A stretch of 20,157 nucleotides of DNA from assembly GCA_016716965.1 (NCBI GenBank), contig JADJUP010000024.1, forward strand, positions 1 through 20,157, in the 5' to 3' direction. Positions 15,711 through 20,157 of the stretch are shown here, piece after piece. How positions within the stretch are numbered: position 1 is the first letter of the stretch; each line of letters begins with the position of its first letter. Source of the stretch: Sulfuritalea sp. (GTDB lineage Bacteria; Pseudomonadota; Gammaproteobacteria; Burkholderiales; Rhodocyclaceae). The notes below the pieces were generated by a model. It made no database searches and was not told the origin of the DNA. It saw nothing but the letters and a program-made list of their open reading frames with translations. The position numbers and the translations under genes were made by a program.

Positions 15711-16340
15711 ATGGCCCGCAACCTAGATGCCAAGTGCCGCCAGTGCCGCCGCGAGGGCGAGAAACTCTTCCTCAAAGGCGAGAAGTGCTTCACTGACAAA
15801 TGCTCCGTTGAACGTCGCGCCTACGCGCCTGGCCAGCATGGCCAGAAATCCGGTCAGCGCTTGTCCGGATATGGCACGCAACTGCGCGAAAAGCAAAAGA
15901 TCCGCCGCATCTACGGCGTACTCGAGCGGCAATTCCGCAAGGTGTTTTTCGAAGCCGAGCGCAAGAAGGGGCAGACCGGTGAGAACCTGCTCAAGCTCCT
16001 CGAATCGCGCCTCGATACCGTTGCCTATCGCATGGGGTTCGGCGTTTCGCGCGCGGAAGCCCGTCAGGTGGTGCGTCACAACGGCGTGCTGATCAACGGC
16101 AAGCGGGTCAACATTCCTTCCTACAGCGTGCGTCCTGGCGACGTCATTCAGTTGCTGGATGGCACCCGTGGCCATCTGCGCACCAAGGCTGCGCTTGACG
16201 CTGCCGAATCACGCGGATTCCCGGCATGGCTCGAAGTCGACATCAAAGCTGGCAAGGGCATATTCAAGTCCTATCCCGCACGCGAAGATCTGCCGCCTTC
16301 GATCAACGAAGGTCTGGTCGTCGAACTCTATTCGCGCTAA
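15711..16340 (+). CDS. rpsD: 30S ribosomal protein S4, zinc-ligand-bearing form
   Basis: 209 residues starting MARNLDAKCRQCRREGEKLF. Cys9, Cys12, Cys26 and Cys31 make a possible zinc site (C+ form). The S4 RNA-binding domain includes ESRLDTVAYRMGFGVSRAEA and VRHNGVLINGKRVNIPSYSV. S4 is a primary assembly protein, affects accuracy, and is the translational repressor of the alpha operon in E. coli. The gene ends 61 nt before rpoA, with a perfect inverted repeat between. Confidence 0.97.
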   Translation: MARNLDAKCRQCRREGEKLFLKGEKCFTDKCSVERRAYAPGQHGQKSGQRLSGYGTQLREKQKIRRIYGVLERQFRKVFFEAERKKGQTGENLLKLLESRLDTVAYRMGFGVSRAEARQVVRHNGVLINGKRVNIPSYSVRPGDVIQLLDGTRGHLRTKAALDAAESRGFPAWLEVDIKAGKGIFKSYPAREDLPPSINEGLVVELYSR

Positions 16341-16351
16341 CAGATAGTTTT

Positions 16352-16380
16352 ACGCCTGGCGTCCTTCGGACGCCAGGCGT
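16352..16380 (+). promoter_or_regulatory. Perfect 13-bp inverted repeat between rpsD and rpoA
   Basis: Bases 16352-16364 pair perfectly with 16368-16380 around a TTC loop (ACGCCTGGCGTCC and its complement). No T-tract follows (CGTCGTCC) and none is suitably placed on the other strand, so it does not look like an intrinsic terminator. Placed 11 nt after the rpsD stop and 21 nt before rpoA, it may be an RNA-processing, stabilising or partial-attenuation element. Confidence 0.6.
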
Positions 16381-16390
16381 CGTCCATTTG

Positions 16391-16395
16391 AAGGA
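16391..16395 (+). promoter_or_regulatory. Ribosome binding site that decides the rpoA start
   Basis: AAGGA directly abuts an ATG at 16396 (no spacing) and is 6 nt from the in-frame ATG at 16402, so the second ATG is the likely start. Confidence 0.6.
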
Positions 16396-16401
16396 ATGCA
16401 C

Positions 16402-17379
16402 ATGCACACACTCCTGAAACCCCGCAGTATCGACGTCCAGCAGCTTTCGCCGGTTCATGCCCGCGTGGTCATGGAGCCGTTCGAGCGCGGTTACGGCCAT
16501 ACCCTTGGCAACGCGTTGCGCCGCATCCTGCTGTCGTCCATGGAAGGTGTCGCGCCGACCGAGGTGTCGATCGAAGGCGTGCTGCACGAGTACTCGACGC
16601 TGGACGGCGTGCGCGAAGACGTGGTCGACGTACTGCTGAACCTGAAGGGCGTCGTGCTGAAGATGCACAATCGCCGCGAAGCGACCTTGACGCTTTCCCG
16701 CAATGGCGAAGGCGTGGTCACCGCGCGCGACATCGAAACCACCCATGACGTCGAGATCGTGAATCCGGACCACGTCATCGCCCATATCGCTCCCGGCGGC
16801 AAGCTCAACATGCAGATTCGCGTTGAATCCGGCCGCGGCTATGTTCCCGCCAACCAGCGCGAAATCGCTCGCGAGAACCGCGCCATCGGCCAGATCATGC
16901 TCGACGCGTCGTTCAGCCCGGTGCGTCGCGTCAGCTACTCGGTCGAATCCGCCCGCGTCGAACAGCGTACCGACCTGGACAAGCTGATCCTCGACATCGA
17001 GACCAACGGCGCCATCGACAACGCGGAAGAGGCGGTACGCACTGCGGCCCGCATCCTGATGGAACAGCTGTCGGTGTTCGCCGACCTCGAAGGCACGCCC
17101 CTGTCGGCCGAAGCGCCGAAGCAGACCACGGTCGATCCGGTTCTGGTGCGTCCGGTCGATGACCTGGAACTCACCGTGCGTTCGGCCAACTGCCTGAAGG
17201 CCGAGAACATCTATTACATCGGTGACCTGATCCAGCGTACCGAAACCGAGCTGCTGAAGACGCCGAACCTGGGTCGCAAGTCGCTCAACGAAATCAAGGA
17301 AGTGCTGGCATCGCGCGGCCTGACTCTGGGCATGAAGCTGGAGAGCTGGCCGCCGGCCGGGCTGGAGAAGTTGTCCTGA
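16402..17379 (+). CDS. rpoA: DNA-directed RNA polymerase alpha subunit
   Basis: 325 residues from the second ATG. The N-terminal assembly domain has MEPFERGYGHTLGNALRRIL followed by LSSMEGVAPTEV, the standard alpha signature, and PGGKLNMQIRVE. A linker around residue 230-245 leads to the C-terminal domain with LTVRSANCLKAENIYYIGDL and LLKTPNLGRKSLNEIKEVLA, which retains the arginine and asparagine that contact UP-element DNA in E. coli. Alpha dimerises to nucleate RNA polymerase. It lies between rpsD and rplQ as usual for proteobacteria, with hairpins in both gaps. Confidence 0.98.
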   Translation: MHTLLKPRSIDVQQLSPVHARVVMEPFERGYGHTLGNALRRILLSSMEGVAPTEVSIEGVLHEYSTLDGVREDVVDVLLNLKGVVLKMHNRREATLTLSRNGEGVVTARDIETTHDVEIVNPDHVIAHIAPGGKLNMQIRVESGRGYVPANQREIARENRAIGQIMLDASFSPVRRVSYSVESARVEQRTDLDKLILDIETNGAIDNAEEAVRTAARILMEQLSVFADLEGTPLSAEAPKQTTVDPVLVRPVDDLELTVRSANCLKAENIYYIGDLIQRTETELLKTPNLGRKSLNEIKEVLASRGLTLGMKLESWPPAGLEKLS

Positions 17380-17390
17380 TTGATTGAAAG

Positions 17391-17493
17391 CCGGGCCTTG
17401 GTCCGGAGTTCTTGTTTCATTCGTTCTACTTGCTGTACCGACTTGCCAATACTCGATAACCATTAACCGGCCACTTGCATTGCGCGGTGGCCG
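17391..17493 (+). promoter_or_regulatory. Hairpins in the rpoA-rplQ gap
   Basis: The 134-nt gap holds two stems. CCGGGC 17391-17396 pairs with GTCCGG 17401-17406 (one G-U) around CTTG, followed by AGTTCTTGTTTC, a poor U-tract. CGGCCAC 17468-17474 pairs perfectly with GTGGCCG 17487-17493 just before the rplQ SD, with a smaller GC/GC pairing possible inside its loop. No convincing promoter was found. Possible attenuation or stability elements. Confidence 0.4.
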
Positions 17494-17513
17494 CAAAAAA
17501 CGAGGGAATCAAA

Positions 17514-17903
17514 ATGCGTCACGGAAACGGACTTCGCAAACTCAATCGTACCTCGGCCCATCGCCAGGCAATGCTGCGCAACATGGCAGTTTCGCTGCTG
17601 CGTCACGAGGCCATCAAGACCACCCTGCCCAAGGCCAAGGAACTGCGCCGCGTGGTGGAGCCCCTGATCACCCTGGGCAAGAAGCCCAGCCTGGCGAATC
17701 GCCGCCTGGCCTTCGACCGCACGCGCGACCGCGACATCGTCGGCAAGCTGTTCGAGGTGCTCGGCCCGCGCTATGCCACGCGCAACGGCGGCTATCTGCG
17801 CATCCTCAAGATGGGCTTCCGTGTTGGCGACAACGCGCCGATGGCCTTCGTCGAACTGCTGGATCGTCCGGCCGGGGAAGTGGTCGACGCGGCTGCCGAG
17901 TAA
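17514..17903 (+). CDS. rplQ: 50S ribosomal protein L17
   Basis: 129 residues starting MRHGNGLRKLNRTSAHRQAM, with LLRHEAIKTTLPKAKELRRV and GGYLRILKMGFRVGDNAPMA. L17 lies near the tunnel exit. The reading frame is open for 13 codons upstream, but the ATG at 17514 has GAGGGAA in front and matches the family start. It is the last gene of the superoperon, followed 13 nt later by a strong terminator. Confidence 0.97.
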   Translation: MRHGNGLRKLNRTSAHRQAMLRNMAVSLLRHEAIKTTLPKAKELRRVVEPLITLGKKPSLANRRLAFDRTRDRDIVGKLFEVLGPRYATRNGGYLRILKMGFRVGDNAPMAFVELLDRPAGEVVDAAAE

Positions 17904-17916
17904 GTTCCTCGCGCCC

Positions 17917-17951
17917 AACAAAAAAGCCAGGCTTTGCCTGGCTTTTTTGTT
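17917..17951. terminator. Bidirectional intrinsic terminator between rplQ and cysN
   Basis: Bases 17917-17932 pair perfectly with 17936-17951 (16 bp; GC-rich core GCCAGGC/GCCTGGC) around a TTT loop. Six T follow the core on the plus strand and six A precede it, which become six T on the minus strand. It therefore fits as the terminator of both convergent operons. Confidence 0.93.
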
Positions 17952-17968
17952 TCATGCGACGGTCGCGA

Positions 17969-19267
17969 TCAAAGGATCATTCCGGCCCCGACCGTGTTGT
18001 TGCTGCTTTCGTCGATCACGATGAAGGCGCCGGTGGCGCGATTCTCGGCATAGCGATCGACGACCAGCGGCTGCGCCAGCTTGAAGGCGACGCGGGCGAT
18101 GTCGTTCATGCCCAGCCCTTCAGCGGCAACCTGCTGCAGCGAATTGATGTCGAGCCGGTAGGCGATGCCGTCGAGCAGGGCGCGCGCGTCCCGCGTCGTC
18201 TGGCGGATCAGGTATTTGCGCTGGGCATCGAGCGGGCTCTCGCCCAACCAGCACAACATGGCTTCAATGCGCCGTGTCACCAGCGCCGACTCTCCAATGC
18301 CGCTGCGAACGATCATGTCGCCGCGCGAGATGTCGATCTCGTCTTCCAGCAACAAGGTCACCGACTGTTCGGCGACGGCGCGCTTCAATGCGCGGCCGCC
18401 AAGCTCGATGCCCTTGACGCGGCTGCGGCGTTCGGAGGGCAGCACCACAACCTCGTCGCCGACGGCGATCTCGCCGGATTCGACGCGTCCCATGAAGCCA
18501 CGGTAGTCGTGCAGCAGCGGATCGTCAGCCCGCTGCGGACGGCAGACGTACTGCACCGGGAAGCGGAAGCGCTCGTCGCTTTCGCTGTGCGCGGCCGGCG
18601 CCGACTCGAGGATGTCGATCAGGGTAGGCCCCTCGTACCAGTTCAGGTTGTCGCCGCGATCGACCAGCATGTCGCCGTTGAGGGCCGACAGCGGAATGAA
18701 GCGCACGTCCTCGATGCCCAACTGCCGCGCAAAGTCGAGGTACTCGCCGCGAATGCGCTCGAACACGGTGCGGTCGTAAGCGACCAGGTCCATCTTGTTC
18801 ACCGCGACAACCAGGTGCCGGATGCCGACCAGGTGCGCAAGATAGGAGTGGCGCCGGGTCTGGGTCAGCACGCCCTTGCGCGCGTCGATCAGGATGATCG
18901 CGAGGTTGGCGGTCGAGGCGGCGGTGACCATGTTGCGCGTGTACTGCTCGTGCCCCGGCGCGTCGGCGATTATGTACTTGCGGCGACCGGTGCTGAAGTA
19001 GCGGTAGGCGACGTCGATGGTGATGCCCTGCTCGCGCTCGGCCTGCAGGCCGTCGGTCAGCAGCGACAGGTCGACCGCCTCCATGCCGCGCCGTTGCGAG
19101 GTTTTCCCGATGGCGTGCAGCGTGTCGGCAAGGATCGCTTTGGTGTCGTAGAGCAGGCGGCCGATCAGCGTGCTCTTGCCGTCGTCGACGCTGCCGCAGG
19201 TGAGGAAGCGCAGCAAGCCGTTATCGACGGGACTGCGAAACTCGGGAATGTGTTCGATTGCACTCAT
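17969..19267 (-). CDS. cysN: Sulfate adenylyltransferase, GTPase subunit CysN
   Basis: 432 residues. CysN is the EF-Tu-like GTPase of ATP sulfurylase; GTP hydrolysis drives synthesis of adenosine 5'-phosphosulfate by CysD. G1 GSVDDGKST is residues 25-33, DAPGHEQ is 102-108, NKMD is 157-160, and the C-terminal half is the beta-barrel region through GAGMIL. No APS-kinase (CysC) domain is fused, since the protein ends after the barrels; it is somewhat shorter than E. coli CysN (475). The start MSAIEHI overlaps the cysD stop in TGATG, so translation is probably coupled. Transcribed toward rplQ, ending at the shared terminator. Confidence 0.96.
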   Translation of the reverse strand: MSAIEHIPEFRSPVDNGLLRFLTCGSVDDGKSTLIGRLLYDTKAILADTLHAIGKTSQRRGMEAVDLSLLTDGLQAEREQGITIDVAYRYFSTGRRKYIIADAPGHEQYTRNMVTAASTANLAIILIDARKGVLTQTRRHSYLAHLVGIRHLVVAVNKMDLVAYDRTVFERIRGEYLDFARQLGIEDVRFIPLSALNGDMLVDRGDNLNWYEGPTLIDILESAPAAHSESDERFRFPVQYVCRPQRADDPLLHDYRGFMGRVESGEIAVGDEVVVLPSERRSRVKGIELGGRALKRAVAEQSVTLLLEDEIDISRGDMIVRSGIGESALVTRRIEAMLCWLGESPLDAQRKYLIRQTTRDARALLDGIAYRLDINSLQQVAAEGLGMNDIARVAFKLAQPLVVDRYAENRATGAFIVIDESSNNTVGAGMIL

Positions 19268-20157
19268 CAGAAATACCCTTCCTTCTTGCGTTGCTCCATG
19301 GCGGCCTCGGAGGCCTGGTCGTCCAGCCGTGTGGCGCCGCGCTCGGTGACCGTGGTGGTTGCCGTCTCGGCGATGATCTTGTGCACCGTGTCGGCATCCG
19401 ATTCGACTGGCGCCGTGCAGGTGATGTCGCCGACGGTGCGAAAGCGCACCTGCAACTGCTCGACGACGTCGCCGCCGCGCGCCGGGGTGAGTTCCGTCAC
19501 CGGCTGCAACAGGCTGCCCTTGCGAACCACCGGGCGCACGTGGGCGAAGTAGATCGGCGGCAGGGCGAGCCCTTCGCGCTCGATGTACTGCCAGACGTCG
19601 AGCTCGGTCCAGTTCGAGATCGGGAAGGCGCGGATGTTTTCGCCCTTGTGCACGCGGGCGTTGAACAGGTCCCACAACTCGGGGCGCTGGTTCTTCGGGT
19701 CCCAGCCGCCGAATTCATCGCGGAAGGAGAAGATGCGCTCCTTGGCGCGGGCCTTCTCCTCGTCGCGACGGGCGCCACCGATGCAGGCATCGAAGCCGAA
19801 CTCCTCGATGGCTTCGAGCAGGGTCACCGACTGGTGCTTGTTGCGCGACTCGTTGGTCGACTTGAGGCGCACCGTGCCGCGCGCCATCGAGCTTTCCACC
19901 GAGCGCACGATCAGGCGCTCGTTCAGTTCGCAGGCGCGGGCATCGCGGAAGTCGATGACTTCGGAATAGTTGTGCCCGGTGTCGATGTGCAGCAGCGGGA
20001 AGGGAAAGCGTCCCGGCCGGAAGGCCTTCTCGGCGAGGCGCAGGAGGACGATGGAATCCTTGCCGCCCGAGAACAGCAGCGCCGGATTGCTGCATTGGCC
20101 CGCCACCTCGCGGAGGATGTGGATGGCTTCGGACTCGAGCCAGTCGAGGTGGTCGAG
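19267..20157 (-). CDS. cysD: Sulfate adenylyltransferase, small subunit CysD (5' end outside window)
   Basis: 296 visible residues; the first few residues lie beyond the right edge, and the open frame continues to base 20157. CysD is the catalytic ATP-pyrophosphatase (PP-loop) subunit that forms APS from ATP and sulfate. Seen: the SGGKDS loop at visible residues 30-35, LLHIDTGHNY, GGARRDEEKARAKERIFSFR, WDPKNQRPELW, FPISNWTELDVWQYIEREGL, VRFRTVGDITCT and the terminal KKEGYF. The HIDTGHNY segment differs from HVDTGWKF of E. coli, so it may belong to another CysD subgroup. Upstream genes are not visible. Confidence 0.96.
   Translation of the reverse strand, partial: LDHLDWLESEAIHILREVAGQCSNPALLFSGGKDSIVLLRLAEKAFRPGRFPFPLLHIDTGHNYSEVIDFRDARACELNERLIVRSVESSMARGTVRLKSTNESRNKHQSVTLLEAIEEFGFDACIGGARRDEEKARAKERIFSFRDEFGGWDPKNQRPELWDLFNARVHKGENIRAFPISNWTELDVWQYIEREGLALPPIYFAHVRPVVRKGSLLQPVTELTPARGGDVVEQLQVRFRTVGDITCTAPVESDADTVHKIIAETATTTVTERGATRLDDQASEAAMEQRKKEGYF

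Noticed and set aside
17384..19552. A 722-codon open frame on the plus strand, the longest in the window
   Set aside because: It runs through rplQ in another frame and antisense to cysN and cysD. Its translation resembles no family and lacks a plausible start context, while the overlapped genes are unmistakable. It is a by-product of high GC content.

Overview
This window is the main ribosomal-protein superoperon (str, S10, spc and alpha segments) of a Gram-negative bacterium, most likely a betaproteobacterium. The support is the gene order (infA between secY and rpmJ, rpsD before rpoA), the protein sequences (rpsC with a long basic tail, 101-residue S14 without zinc ligands), GC-rich codon use and cysD-cysN next door. 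A placement near Rhodocyclales is only an impression from protein wording and was not tested.

Layout. Bases 1-84 are the 3' end of rpsG, followed by fusA (EF-G) and tuf (EF-Tu). A promoter/hairpin precedes rpsJ (3600), and the S10 block rpsJ-rplC-rplD-rplW-rplB-rpsS-rplV-rpsC-rplP-rpmC-rpsQ runs to 8850. A second promoter of nearly the same design lies at 8891-8918 and starts the spc block: rplN-rplX-rplE-rpsN-rpsH-rplF-rplR-rpsE-rpmD-rplO-secY-infA-rpmJ. A third promoter candidate (14823-14851) precedes the alpha block: rpsM-rpsK-rpsD-rpoA-rplQ, ending at 17903. A 16-bp bidirectional terminator separates it from convergent cysN and cysD on the minus strand; cysD runs off the right edge. All genes before the terminator are on the plus strand.

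How it works together. The plus-strand genes supply ribosomal proteins of both subunits, two elongation factors, initiation factor IF1, the SecY translocon channel and the RNA polymerase alpha subunit. Tight spacing, ATGA overlaps (rplD/rplW, rpmC/rpsQ) and SD sequences placed in preceding stop codons point to coupled translation. The cysDN pair encodes ATP sulfurylase, an unrelated sulfate-activation function.

Points worth a second look: fusA carries a one-base insertion just after its P-loop, probably a sequence error. The rpsJ and rplN promoters share an identical 12-mer, with the -10 box in or at the edge of a hairpin loop. Several strong intercistronic hairpins lack U-tracts (rpsJ-rplC, rpsD-rpoA, rpoA-rplQ). 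No gap exceeds 182 bp. I saw no mobile elements, CRISPR arrays, tRNA or rRNA genes, and no sign of a previously undescribed system: this is a conserved housekeeping region.
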